DNA of 64,000 bases from NCBI RefSeq assembly GCF_035083965.1, contig NC_089727.1, forward strand, positions 16,382,769-16,446,768. Reading direction: 5' to 3'. Of this stretch, positions 1 to 12,593 are shown in pieces; within the stretch, counting starts at the first letter, position 1, and each line of letters opens with the position of its first letter. The notes beneath the pieces were generated by a model, which saw only the letters and a list, made by a program, of their open reading frames with translations, searched no databases and had not been told where the DNA came from. The stretch is from Branchiostoma lanceolatum (lineage: Eukaryota; Chordata; Leptocardii; Amphioxiformes; Branchiostomatidae). Both the position numbers and the translations under genes were made by a program.

Positions 1-626
1 ACAAGGGGGAGGGGATGGTCGTATTGGTCAAATATATTCATGATTCATTACATGCAGAAGCATTTATGTTGGTTTTATGTTCACTGGTTTCTCGGTGACT
101 GAACTTAAAACCACCGCAATTTGTAATGTTCTAAACTTCTACTACTAGTGTGACCCATGCACCCCCTTGTGTAAGTGCCAGGCCTGGCGTGCAAGTTTGA
201 AGGCAGGCGTCGCACGAGTAGATGTGGGAGTGTGTCGTGCCCCACGACTAAGAAGGGAAAGTATATGTAGTATCAAGCAAAAACTCCCTTCGTTATTCGC
301 CACGGCTACATGTTGTGTTGCGCCGAATGGCGGTTATACCGGCTATATAGATACAGATACAGATGTACATGTAATGTGACGATTTGTTTGTACAATATTA
401 TTGCATTACCGCATTAGTAGGTTACTAGCACTGTCACAAACTCAAATCCACCGCGAACACTAAATTTCGGAAAACGATACTAATGTCGTTTAATGCTTAG
501 GTCAATTTCATAGTGAAAGTAAAAGATGTTAAAGGAAAAAAATGACTAAAATCTATTACTGTCTTGGAAAAAGAAGCCGAACCCAATAAGTTCGAATTTA
601 GTGTCATTATCTACATGTACATCTAG
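1..626. other. No gene recognised
   Basis: Only short open frames without domain character are seen on either strand. The first exon (signal peptide) of the death receptor that begins at 1983 was looked for here and not found; it may lie upstream of the window. Confidence 0.5.
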
Positions 627-1815
627 GAAACCCCCAAATAGCCTCTTCAGGGGCAAAGTAGGGGGTGTTGAGGGCTAAGGCGGGCAGGCCTCCAGCCTGG
701 CACGGAACGACTCGACGGTGGGAGCCGTCTCAGCCGGCAGGGTATTCCATTGTGGGATGGTGTGGGCAAAAATGAGTGTTTATATGTATAATTAGGTTCT
801 TGCGTGAATGGTGTAAAACTTGAGAGGGTCTGCATGCCCTTTTTCGTGAAGCGTTCCGAGCGATTTTAATTCACCGTTAATCGTTACCGGCCGCCTGAAT
901 TTACCGTTAAGCGTTATCGGTATATTAATCGTGTAGCGTTACTGGTCGTTTTAATTCCTCGTTAAGCGTTATTTGTCATCCTGAATTCAACGTTTTTAAG
1001 CGTTATTGAGTAATTCCTCGTTACGCAGGAAAAAGCATTTCAGTGGGTCAAGATTTCAAAATTTTCTCCAGGGAGCACACGGCTCCGGCAAAAATATTGT
1101 CAGATGGGCGTCGGCCCCCAAACTCAAGCTGAAACTCATCTGTATTTTTTCACAAACAGACATCATTAAACTTAACTTAAATTACCAGTAATATTTGCCC
1201 ATCGAAATGCAAGAAATAGCGGTGTCAAGAATTTTGCTCGCAAGCATGTCGCAGCTCCGGCGAGGTCTGGAGGGCGTGACGCCCCTCAAAAATCAAGCTG
1301 AAACTCTTCTGTATTTTTTCAAATATAGATGTCATAAAACTTAGCTTACTCTTCAGGAAAATCCCCCCCCCCTCAGAATGCAGGAAATAGCGTTTCAGAG
1401 GGTCAAGATCTCAAAATTTTCGTCGCGCCTTTGGCACTCGTCATTTGATCATGAAATTTCCTGTCGCCGCCGAATTTAAAGCGTTCGGAGCAGGCGTGCG
1501 AGAATGACATAGCGTAATAGGTCTCCTGCCACAAGATCAGGACGACTAGTGGCAAAAAACAGTCGTCTTCAGGGGTATCTCATGTTCTAAAAATGCTGAA
1601 TTTACCGTTAAGCGTTATCGGTCGGTCTGAATTTACCGTTAAGCGTTATCGGCTGGTCTGAATTTACCGTTAAGCGTTGCCAGGACCCCCCCATGCAGAC
1701 CCTCACTTGAGGTCGTGGCTCCCCCGGGTGGGCCCCTGGGCTGGTTTCAGCAAACTGTAAGTGTCTATATTAATATGATTGTACTTGCAATAAGCCTATC
1801 TATGGGCAGGAATTT
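627..1815 (-). mobile_element. LINE 3' fragment, split by a later insertion
   Basis: The segments 627-824 and 1704-about 1815 match, in order and on the same strand, the 3' end of the better preserved LINE at 58977-60024. Both share the 3' stretch around 627-700 (GGGGCAAAGTAGGGGG on the plus strand) and the region near 1720-1745. The two halves are separated by the 879-bp element at 825-1703, so the LINE inserted first. Only the C-terminal coding end and 3' tail are left, and the fragment is decayed. Confidence 0.75.
825..1703. mobile_element. hAT-like non-autonomous DNA element
   Basis: The ends are inverted: AGGGTCTGCATG at 825-836 and its complement at 1692-1703. Flanks are AACTTGAG (817-824) and CACTTGAG (1704-1711), an 8-bp target duplication with one mismatch, as expected for hAT-type elements. 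Both ends carry several subterminal copies of a roughly 27-bp motif related to GAATTTACCGTTAAGCGTTA (about 850-1010 and 1600-1680). The middle holds three degenerate copies of a roughly 130-bp A/T-rich motif. No transposase frame is present. It lies inside the LINE fragment. Confidence 0.7.
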
Positions 1816-1982
1816 GCAATAGAAATCTTCATTATTCAGTCTACCACGCTCTGTTTGTGAAAACGAGTTACATGAGGCAGGTGAGATAGTATCATCATGG
1901 TAGCGCTACCCTTTCCTGGCATGGATAAAGTCCTTATGCTTGTATACCTGTATATCCTGTTTCTCCTACTAGTTGAACCCAG

Positions 1983-4900
1983 GAGCAGTTCATTGTGATC
2001 CCTACACCCACTGGGATTCTTCATCAAGCAGCTGTGTTGACTGTAATGGTGAACAATTTGTTTGCCATGCAGGTGAGTTTGAACTCTGTTGTTGATGTGT
2101 GGACTTGCTTCCTTATCTTTCCCAATGGAAATATTAATGTTGATTATGCTTGTGAATGTGAGTGGCAGTTTACGATTATCTATATAGCAGGCAAAGACTC
2201 TAGTTATATTGAAAAATATACACCTTACCTTTTTGAAAAATATACAAAACATGTTAAAAGTCGTTTTGTCATCTTGGAAATATAATTACCTTCGCGACGA
2301 ATGGTTTCGTCGAGTAGGTTATTCGATGGTGCTTGTCTGTGTGTCTGTTAGTGAACAGAATAAGTCGAGAACGCCTGGATGGTTTGTTGTCGTAGTTGGT
2401 GTGTCGGTGTGTATGTGGCAAATCTCAAGATGATTAGATTTTGGGCGAAGTGTTTTGCATAATTAACGAGAAAAGTGTAAAAATGTGTTCAATTGTATGC
2501 TTTACTATGCGTTCTGGTTGCGACGTGTGGGCTGTATTGTTTCAGGGGATATTGATACGGGTAGATGGGGGGCAAAGTTGGTCATGAGGGGTCATGAGGG
2601 GTCATGAGGCAGGCAGGAAACTGTCAGTTACTGCCAGGGACAAATTGGCTATCAGCCAGCTGTAGGGCAGATACAAGAGATAGACTTGCCCATATAGGCA
2701 GTAATGCTTTAAAGCACTAAAACAAGGGCTCAGAAAAGGATTCACCTTAATTGCAAGCCCCAAAAATTCTTATGCACCAGAAAGACATCTGTCTACTTTA
2801 GAATCATGCAAAGAAAATAGACAGTTGACCAGCTCGTTCTCTCGTAACAGCTGACAGACGAAAACAATCGTCAACTTTGACCTACTCCCAGCCTGGAAGA
2901 GTCCACTCGGAGCATGTGAAACCAAACCACAAAGATATCTCCTTACACCAATTAAAAGACTGAAACATACAAATTTTGACCAAAGTTGGATATACACGGC
3001 CTTATATGAGTAAGAACAGTCATTAATGCAGTGCCACAGCATGGGAATACCGAGCATGTCTGTGTGTCTGTTAGTGAACACGATAAGTCGAGAATTCTTG
3101 GAAGGATTGTCTTGGTATTTGGTGTGTTGGTAGGTCTCGATGAAACCTGAAAATGATTAGATTTTGGGCCCCCTATCGGCTTGTTACGGTACTGCAGCGG
3201 AACTTCCTGTTATGATATCTCGTGTTGTGGACATGCTATGGAACTGATTTTTGAGTGGTAGATAGCTCGTTGGGCAGAGAGTAAGTGGTATAGGTTTGGG
3301 CCCCCTAGCAACTTTTTTGGAACTGCAGGGGTAGGTTTTGCTTCAGACTTTGAAAGGGAATAACTCAAGAAGGGCTTGATGGAAGGTCATGATTTTTTGC
3401 ATGTACATAGCTTGAGCGATGATGTACATGATTGGATACTTATTATGCAAATCAGTAACTAATTTGCATAATTAATGAGGAAAGTTTATACATTCATCAA
3501 TTTCCATGATAGGACTCGCAAACATGTGACATATGTAACTGAGGAAGAGAGAAATATTAATAGATACCAGCTATGCAAATGAGAACCTCATTTACATAAT
3601 TAATGAGAAAATAATATAACTCGAGATGGGCTTGATGGATGGTCATGATTTTTGGTATGTAGATAACTTATGTGATGCTTTGTATGATTGGATGATAATT
3701 ATGCAAATCAGATTATAATTAATGAGGCAATTTTAAAAACCTGCTGTGTTCCATGATATGACTATTCAAATATGTGACATTTGTAACTGAGGAAGAGAGG
3801 AATGTCAATAGGTCAAAATCATTTCGCGAAGGTATGAGGTCGTAGAACTCTTGTTAGACATGCATGAGCATTCAACTTCAGTACCTAAGCCAAAGAATAG
3901 CTCTCAAACATAGCCCTTCATTAGTTCAAGCTTGAATATTTTCAATAAATATTAGATATACAAAATTATACAAAAATGTACTACAGACAAACAATCATGT
4001 ATAATATACGTACTTGTAAGCTTCTCGGTTATATCAAGTGCATAATAAAAAACATGGTAGGCACAGTTGAATTTGTAGCTGCCATGATATGTTTTTAAAC
4101 TTTGTTTTCCTAGATTTCTGCGTGTATCGTCGTCATGTACATTGTACATGTCAACCTAAAGGCTTCAAAATAATAAGTCACATGATCACAAGCAAGGTCA
4201 TTGACCCCTTCTGAGAAATTGGTGGTTGCAGCTGCTGAGTCATTGTAACAGATTGTAGAAAGTGGGGGAATTTTCAATTTCTCCTACACATCATATAACT
4301 TATAAGACGTTGAAGTGGAATTTTACTATAGATACAAGTTGATGAAAAACTAATTTTTTTGTGTTCTCACACTAGCTAGCTTTTATTTTTAGGTATAACA
4401 TTACAAGAATGTTTAAGACCATAGATAACAATTTACACTGCTTAGGCTTAGAATCCAAAATGAGGGTTAACCAATCACCATGAATTATGAAAGTGACCCT
4501 CTTGTGCTTAAAAGTGTCCAACTGGGATACAGAAATATTTTGTTTGTTTGAAGCAAGTAAATTGCATATTTCAGTAGTGTGAAATTGCACAAAAGTGACA
4601 TCTAACAAAATATGTCAGAACTGCAGGTCATTTTGTTTTGACATACATGTAGTCACCGTATGCATGTGGGTTAGTAATCCATCACATGCATATCTTCTTG
4701 GTAGTCCTTCATTGCCAAAGATGACTGAGAAGATGGCCATGGATATCATGCATATGTTAATCTCAAAACTTTTCATCCAGGCGAGGAGCTGAAGGTAGAC
4801 TGTGGGTACAGCCCAGAAGGATACCCTGTTGAAGACCCTTGCAGGCAGTGCCCAAATGGCACATACTCAGGTGCAGGTCAAAAGTGTCAGGACTGTAAGA

Positions 4901-7900
4901 CCTGTACAAGCGGTTACCAACAGGAATGTAACCCAAAACAGCCGGCAGTATGTCTCTGTGATGGTGATAAAGAACTAGCACCCGATGGGACCACCTGTCA
5001 GAAGATATGCTGCTTGTGTCGGTATGATCCAAGCAAAGAGGATGTGATAGATGAGTGTCTCTATCGGTATCCCAGCACTCAGTATCATTGTGAGAAGGAC
5101 AGTTTGAGTGCAGGGGACACATGTACAAGACCCCCTCAACCCACAACTACCCCAGCGCCACCCTCTATGTCAACTGCTGCCCCACCACTAACAACTGACA
5201 AAACAAATACCACTAATAAAACTGATATCCCTCCACTTGGCCCAACACAACCAGCAACCTCTGAACCACCTCCAACAGCCCAGCCATCAAGTGAACCACC
5301 ATCAAGCACAGCAAAGGGAATGAGTACAGTGAATCCTATCCCAGTCCCAAAACCAGGTGATCGAAACTTTTTCTTTGACAACTTTTATCTGATTCGGTTT
5401 GTTTCAGTCAAATTGATCAAGCTACCAGTAGTTTTGAAGTGATGTATACTAACAGTCATTAATTCCCATATATGTACTTGTAAGATGAATACTGTATAGT
5501 CTCAATGTAGAGTACAGGGTAACTTAAGATTTGTCTTTTGCTTTATCAACAGGGAAACAGCAAACCTGGGTTGTAGGCATAGTTTATAAAGTGTTTGGGA
5601 TTATTGCTGGAATTGCTGTGATCTCCATCTTTATTTACTGTGTTAGAAGGCATTATGAAAGACAAAAGGGTGAGTTTTTTTTTTTACTTTATCACTGCTA
5701 AATGTTTGTAATTTAAATAAGTTTAATGTTGTTGATAATATCAAAGTATTTATTACCAAATATGTTGTTTCATGAAGTGATCATGACATAATCTTAAATT
5801 GTCCTTGTTATTACTGCAAGACATTGATGCTTGACAGACACAACAGAGTTCCTGCCATACAATGTTTTTACTTATCTGTATTTTTGTGTACATACATGTA
5901 GTAGGTAAGGCTTCATATAACCACAAGGATAGTGTAATCTATTTGTCCACTTAAGACACATTAGAATTATTATCAATCATGTTTTGATAACAAGTAGAAG
6001 ATATGCATCCTATTAATAATAACATTATATCCTGTTTTTAGCTAAAACTACGGGTGAAGATCAGGTGGAACTCTTGCAGGATGATGCAGGTGTGTCATGA
6101 CATATCAAAATGTCATCATATATGCATACTCACATATTACATCGTTGGTCAAAGGAGTGCAAGTGGATGTTTGCATAGTGCTTCCTGCTATGTATCTAGT
6201 TGTTTTTTTAGTCCAGCCATCTATTATTTGGATGGTATATTTTTAACATGTTGCTCTGCCATGTAAACTTTGTATTGTGCCGTGCAATCATGGAATCACA
6301 ACATGTACCTCAAAGTACATGTAATACAAACTCTTCAAATGTGAACAATGAACAATTTGTTAGATATTGACCATAACAGTACTGTAAAGGTGATATTTTT
6401 GTAGTCTTTCGGTGCTAGATTGCTTAAATAGAGTGGTAAAATTTATTTTGTGTTTTGTTGTATGGAGTGTAACTGCTAAGTACTCACATTAACAGCAGTT
6501 GGTGGAGGAGAAAAAGAGGATACTGGCACTGAAGATGAAGAAGAGGAAGCAGGAGGCCATGTTATTACAGATGCAGGTAGCTATTTTGGTTGATGTAATT
6601 CTTAAATGTGTGTAGTTGATATGTGTTAGATAAATGTAATTGAAAATGATCATGGAATTATAACACCACTTAAGCATATTAAAATGTGTTCACTGTATCA
6701 ACAATTGAAAGTTTGGTAGTGATAGATAGCTTAATAGATAGGTGTTGAAGTAAGTGCTGTTCTAAAGTTTTCATTTTCTGTGGCATTTTTTTTGTCTTGC
6801 TTTACTGTTCAGTAACTGTAGATGATCCAGATAAGGAAGTGGACACTCCAGGTGGTGTGGACAGTGGCAATGAGTCAAACTCAAAGGATACATCTGATGC
6901 AGGAAGTGACAAAAGTAAGGGGTTGTGATTTATGTCTTGTCTTACAGGGTATTCATAGTTAAAGTTTTGGTCATTAGGACATGAACAACCTGAAAATGAA
7001 CACATGCTTTTTACTGTGTGTTTCAGTTTGATTTTTGTAACATGTCATTGTTTTTCTTCATCAACAGAGAGTCCATTTAGCTCGAAAGATTCTCTCCTGC
7101 AGTCAGATTCAACCAGTGTTAGTTCAGCAGATGGCCAAGGTATAGTAACTACTTTTTTAATCAGATATAATATAACAAAACACCTGTCAGGCATTGAGAA
7201 GAACTGTTTGTATTGTATTGTATTGCATACCCGGTAAACCGCATCAAGGCGTAACACACCAGGTTTGTACTGAAGAGTACAAGCTGCATATCCGAACAGA
7301 TTTATATATCCACTCACCCCAAGACGGACCCCTACGCTTTTTCGATAAGTGTGTTGGGTTCTTTAACGTGATTGAGGTGTGGCTCTCCTCAAACACAGGA
7401 CCTCCATTTAACGTCCTATCCGAGAGACGTCCCTAACCGAAGCTAGGTACTCATTTTCACCTCAGTAAAGTGAGGAAAGTCGTGTAAAGTGCCTTTCCCA
7501 AGGTACTCCCAAGGGCACAACGTCAACAGGACAAATCAGGGAACCCCGGATTCGAACCCGGTATCTCTGGGTCCTGGGGCCAAACACCCTGCCACTACGC
7601 CACCGCGACGCCACCATGTTCTGATGACATTTTTGGTCTTCTTTAGCACTTGAGTCTAATGCATTATTGTGTTTGCCTTTAAAGTAACAGGAGATGGCAC
7701 ACCGGAGGCAGAAGGTACCAAAGAAAATGGAGAAGCTGACAACAGTGATGGGGTGACACTTCCAAAAGGTGATAACTTTGTTGATATATTATTTCATGTG
7801 GCAAAATCTTTGAGCTTGTTTTGTGAACTTGACAAAAGTCATTAATCGTTGATGGTTTGTTTGCAGAAGTAGCATCAGAAGACACCATGGAGTTTTCAGA

Positions 7901-10900
7901 AAGAATAGAAGGACCCCCTAATGATGAAAAGGGACGGAATGCAGTACCATCTGGTATGTTCCCCCTGTTACTGACTTTTACATCTGTATATAGACTTCAG
8001 TAATTTCCAGAACTGAATGACAATGGTGTCATAAATGTGAGATGGGCCAGGATGATGATGAGTTGTAACAAGAGGTTGTTTGGGGGGGGGGGGGCAGGCA
8101 CAAAGTTTGACCTCGACCTTGAAAGAGGACATCGGTGATGTCATCTCGGGAGACAATGGGTTCTTCTGCACCACTCTTCCATTAGCGATTGAAGCTCTGT
8201 TGTAGATATGTCACTGAGCCCAGCATCCCTTTTTAGATTGTCAATGAGGGTTGTGCGTCTCCTGCCCCTTTTAAAGTTAAAGGTTAGAATAGCGGGATGC
8301 TGAGAACAAGCATTGAGATGAACTATTAGAATCAGCAAACATAACAGCTGGGTAACAGAATGTTGCTTTTTGGAATACAGGTGTTGGACCAAATAGACCG
8401 AACCAGCAGCAACCAGGGGCAGGCCAGCCGCCACAGCTACCACCGTATCCAGGTCATCAAAGACCGGACGGGCAGCCAGCTGTCAACATTTCAGGAAGTA
8501 CCTTTCATGGCCCTGTGACCATTGTTGTCCAAGGGAACGATTCCCAATACCACGCCGCTCCGGGAATGGAAGGTCAAGTTCAAGCGGCTGGGAATGGAGG
8601 AAGAGGTGACAATAACCCTGCTGATGGAGCTGCACCACCACAGGCAGATGGGAGGAGACAACAGCCAGGTGGGCACAGGACAGGCCACAACAATGCTGCA
8701 GGACAAGGTAATCAGAGATCTGCCACAGTTGCTTAAAATTATAGACTAGCATATCCCCCTGGCAATGGTACATGTATGTGTATGTCATACTTAATGATAC
8801 ATTTTTTGTATATACCCAAGTTGTTGCTGTTTATCCTTAAATTGTTCATAGATGTTAGGCCATGTTGATTTGATTATATGGATGACATCTGCAGGCACAT
8901 CAAATTTTGTCCATTTCCGAAAAAAAAGTTTTCTGCCATACTGTAAATCATAAAAAGCAGCTGCAAAATCAGAACATACATGCTGTAAATTGCATAAAAT
9001 ATTTCAGATGTCATAGCATGTCAAAGTCAATTCCAAAGTCAAAGAAGAAGTTTTGAAAGAACAAAAATGAAGAATATATATTTCAGTATACCGGTAACTG
9101 TGTTAAGTTTTGTTCATCTTTCCTGAACACGTAGATTTCACATTGAAGACAAATTTTTTTGGGGAGCAAGTTTTTTAATTTGCACACTCGCATCAGTTTT
9201 GGGGTCCCCAGAGGATGTCATTCATACAATCAAATCAACAAAATACTTGAGTAATAACTTCATCACTTGTAAACTATGCTACTAACTCATCAATATATCA
9301 CTTGCATTGCAGGTAACGGCAGAGTTGGGAATAGGAGACATCAGGACATCCAAGTCAACATCCATCCAAACCTTGCAAGACTAGGTGAGTTGTAATCTTG
9401 TAAAAAAAAAACACATCTGACTCTTTGCTTGTACTTGTCCCATTCATTCATGATACCAAAAACTCTGATTACATTCTAGTGCCAGTAGATTTGGTGCTGA
9501 ACAACAACCTATATGAGCAAACTGGAGTTAACAAAACATCTGGTTAAATGCATAATATGGTTTACACAAAACAGGGGATTAGGCCTAACTTACTCTTTTT
9601 GCTATGTGTCTCTTCAGGCCAAAATGTTGGCTTTAGCTGTGTCTTACCAGTCAACTTGGATCCTGCCACCTGTGAGTTCAGGTGGATGAAGCATGGCCAA
9701 GTTGAACGTGTGTCTCGATTGCAAAACTTCAACAGGACTGTACAGCGCTGTGATGCTGGTGTGTACACCTGTGAGGTCACAACACCAGGGGGAGAAGTGC
9801 TGGAGGGACAAGCTGAGCTGTACATCATTGAGGATGATGGTACATGTATTTTTGTCATTAGGCTTTTTTTGTTCCCTTTTCTTTAGTTCTTTGGTAACCC
9901 TGCTCATCGCATCCTCCAGACCATGGCATCTATATCTCTGCCATGTCTGCCTTCATTTCCAATATAGCATACAATGCTTTTTTTAACCTTAAATCATGAA
10001 GAAAATTGGAAAAAATTGTAAAGTGGAGTTTGTTTTTTTGTAGCTTGAAACCCTACATCACTAAAAAATCTCAATGAACTCATTGAGTTAGCTCAGACAG
10101 TAAGGCAGCTGGTATGGCATGCTTGTATATTGGAAGGCCATAACCTTGATTAGGAAGTCCTGGACTCAGACAGTGGCCGTCCTCTAAAATAAAATTGCTA
10201 CATATTTTGCAGAGAAACTGCCAAAATTGAGAAATGTGCACTTTCGTCGCTAGAAATGACTAGGGCTGTTGGTGCAAAGTCATTAGAAAATGGCTACTTA
10301 CTGCAGTTTTATTAATATGCAGTGTGTCTAACTCCTGGGATGATATTCCCTAGCTACAATTTTAGAAAATACGGTACTTCTTTTCATAGAGGCGATAATG
10401 GCAGCTTTTTTGAAAATCATGCACTTGTTGGTTTGTGTACTTCTTTGTCTTACTGTGCGTTCAAGTTTGTTCCCACTGGCTTGGGTCCAAGTTTGGTCGC
10501 ATAGGAAATTAATGTTGCCATTGATGAAGTCAGGAACCCAAGGTTAGCATGTTCATGAAAATGGAGCATGTAAGAAGTGAAATGGACATGGTTGTGCAAT
10601 GATTTGAATTTGCATAAACTCTAGATACTTCACGTAGGTACACGGTCTTTGATTTCATGTTTCTATATTCTTTGCTTTACATGTTGCTGGAGCATATCAT
10701 TCAGCCAAGATGCACAACCATGCAAAGAGCTAAGAGGTCACAATAAAAAATGGACAAATAAAAAACAATGTAAGATTGGCAATGTAAGAGTCTCAGGATT
10801 GTACTTTTAGCTCATATGGACATCTAAGATATTTCAAATCAGCCCATGGAAAATCTGTACAATGATTCCAGTAGTTAGTAGAGCTTTTGGTTATCTTTTA

Positions 10901-12593
10901 AAGATACAAATGTAAGACAAAGAATAAGATTGTTGGACAAATTTTTTAATCATATGATACTTGGTCTTACAAGAATTCCCCACAACTTTAAACTTCAACT
11001 ACATGTCAAATATGTGTTCATTTTACATTTTATAGATACAGTTTTCTGCAAAAAAATTTAATCATCAATTTTATTTATCATTCAGCTGAAGGAGGGGTGG
11101 ACTTGCCTAGCCAAAGTCGTAGACCAAGAGACAATGATGATGACCATCCAACTAGGAAGAGACCACGCACTGTAGGACCTAGTACTTCTGGTGCCCAGGG
11201 CTTCTCTAACACAAGTGGACATATACAGGGTAAGAACTTTGATAAACAGATTTAGTAATCATTGTGTCAATCGTTGCTATACTTAACGCAAATATAGATA
11301 CCACTTTAAAGGAGTCCTAAACTCAAGAGGGGGGAGTTATTTTCCAATAGATAATAATTTTAGGAAGTAAAAATGAATACTTAATTACAGTATACTGTAA
11401 AGTACCCACTAGTCCCGTGTGCATCAAAAATCATTGAGTATTCTACTAAATTCCCCAGGTGATCCTCTATTTTCTCATTAATTAAATGAAACAACCTCAG
11501 CCTATACCTGAATACAATGTACCTGACAAAAGTTAGTTTACACAAATAATGTCAGGGGGGTTAAGAAAAATTCGTCTTGTTATGTGTTCCTTTATATCTT
11601 ATGAACAACTGGCCTTCTTATTGTGCTTAACCCCCCTCACTCATGCCAAAAAAATTCACGATGAAGGAAGTGAGTATACGTATAGGTTATACATGGGTAG
11701 GGTCTGCACGGGTTTATAGTGAGTCATGATCACATATTATTTTACGAAGCACACCTTGTTTAATTCACCACAAGCAAAATTCTGTAAAAAGTTGGCTGGT
11801 TATGTATTCATTGATACATAATCTAGTGGAAAATAATACTCCCTTCTAGAGTTTAGGACTCCTTTAAGGATTCTATATAAGTATTCCTATCCTGCGAAAC
11901 CAACTTTAAGAGCATTAGAAATGCCTTAAGTTTTTCATCCTTTCTTCACCATGTTGCTGACTTATGTTGTTCATGTACTTTGATCTTGTGATGTAACAAC
12001 TATTATGATATTGTTCTATTTCAGTTCCTGATTTCATCCGAAGAATGCCTTTGGAAGCGATACTGAACGAGGAAGATCTGTTTTACAATCTTAGGATAAA
12101 GCTAGAGCAGTGTGACAAGCCGTTCAGAAATATTGGGAGTCACTTTGGTCTAACACATGAAGAACTGAACTTTATAGAGTTTACAGAACTTCGTGGCAAA
12201 GATTCGCCTTTGAAAGCAATCTTAGAGAAGATAACCAAAACTAATGAAAACGCAACAGTCGGGGAGCTTCTCCAATACTGTGATGACAAGCTAAAAAGAA
12301 GAGATGTTGTTAAATTGATTGTTGAGTACTTTGTAGAAAAGGAACAGGATAATAAGAAAATGGAAGTGAAAGAGCATGTAACAAGTGCAGTTGCAGATAG
12401 CCAGTCACAACAACTGGAAGAAAGTAGCAAAAGAGACGACAAAGATATTGAGTTGAAAATGCTAGGGCTGCAAAGTACTGGAACTGACAATGTATCTGAA
12501 GGAAGCATGTCAGAGAAGTCTGTAGAACAGGAGAAGTTAGGAACGATGGACTTAAACAGAGATGCCATTGAGCTGGTAGAGATGCAGTGTTAG
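1983..12593 (+). CDS. TNFR-like death receptor with cytoplasmic Ig-like domain (5' end missing)
   Basis: Exons: 1983-2072, 4781-5356, 5553-5669, 6042-6089, 6496-6576, 6813-6914, 7068-7139, 7685-7768, 7867-7953, 8381-8707, 9313-9384, 9618-9839, 11086-11229, 12025-12593. Every visible intron is phase 1 with GT-AG ends, and the frame stays open throughout. The first two exons give TNFR-type cysteine-rich repeats followed by a Pro/Thr/Ser stalk. 5553-5669 gives one membrane helix (VFGIIAGIAVISIFIYCV) followed by basic residues. The cytoplasmic part is acidic, then Gln/Pro/Gly-rich, then an Ig-like fold (9618-9839), a basic stretch (RKRPR), and a death domain in the last exon with a charged tail of about 85 residues. 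Known role of the family: ligand-driven apoptosis or NF-kappaB signalling at the plasma membrane. The signal-peptide exon was not found. Exon borders are solid; inclusion of every cassette in one transcript is inferred. Confidence 0.85.
2284..3872 (+). repeat. Long interspersed repeat, copy 1 (1.0-1.6 kb family)
   Basis: It begins with a fold-back around CCTTCGCGACGAATGGTTTCG and ends near 3820-3872 with ATGAGGTCGTAGAACTCTTG. It carries the landmark GGGCCCCCTAGC (about 3300) and repeated blocks of the type GCAAATCAG...TTTGCATAATTAATGAG. The same landmarks, in the same order, recur at 29461-30958, 53426-54478 and, inverted, 41785-43012. No coding capacity is seen. It fills the first visible intron of the death receptor. 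Confidence 0.65.
7208..7613 (-). mobile_element. tRNA-derived SINE
   Basis: On the minus strand the head has an A-box-like TGGCGTAGTGGC and a perfect B-box GGTTCGAATCC (near 7550). The body of about 300 bp is shared with the SINE at 58668-58975 (for example the segment TAGCTTCGGTTAGGGACGTC). The tail is a short (ACAAT)n run at 7208-7225. It sits in an intron of the death receptor. Confidence 0.8.
8030..8330 (-). mobile_element. LINE ORF2 C-terminal fragment
   Basis: Minus-strand translation around 8110-8290 reads GRRRTTLIDNLKRDAGLSDI followed by ELQSLMEEW, which resembles the conserved tail after the reverse transcriptase of many LINE ORF2 proteins. It lies in the intron before the 8381 exon of the death receptor. 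Only the C-terminus is present and the edges are approximate. Confidence 0.5.
9618..9839 (+). CDS. Ig-like domain exon of the death receptor
   Basis: This exon encodes a complete short Ig-like fold of 74 residues: the first Cys in FSCVLP, the core Trp in FRWMKHG, and the closing DAGVYTCEV with the second Cys. It has phase 1 at both ends, the classical state for a shuffled Ig module. It is spliced between the cytoplasmic linker exon 9313-9384 and the basic exon 11086-11229, so it lies after the membrane helix encoded at 5553-5669. It is listed separately because this position is unusual; it is part of the gene 1983-12593. Confidence 0.85.
9840..11085 (+). other. Death receptor intron, nothing recognised
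   Basis: The intron holds short non-conserved open frames only. A segment at about 10085-10170 has a weak tRNA-like look but no clear B-box, so it is not called as a SINE. Confidence 0.5.
12025..12593 (+). CDS. Death-domain exon of the death receptor
   Basis: The terminal exon codes for a death-fold of about 80 residues. It includes FGLTHEELNFIE, then SPLKAILEKI, ATVGELLQYC, and RRDVVKLIVEYF, the usual six-helix pattern with the conserved ATVGELL block near helix 5. A charged Ser/Glu/Lys tail of about 85 residues follows to the TAG at 12591-12593. The acceptor is at 12024 in phase 1. It is part of the gene 1983-12593. Confidence 0.88.

Noticed and set aside
7540-7613. Possible tRNA gene on the minus strand
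   Set aside because: A and B boxes are good, but the sequence continues into a SINE body with a repeat tail and the tRNA arms do not fold fully.
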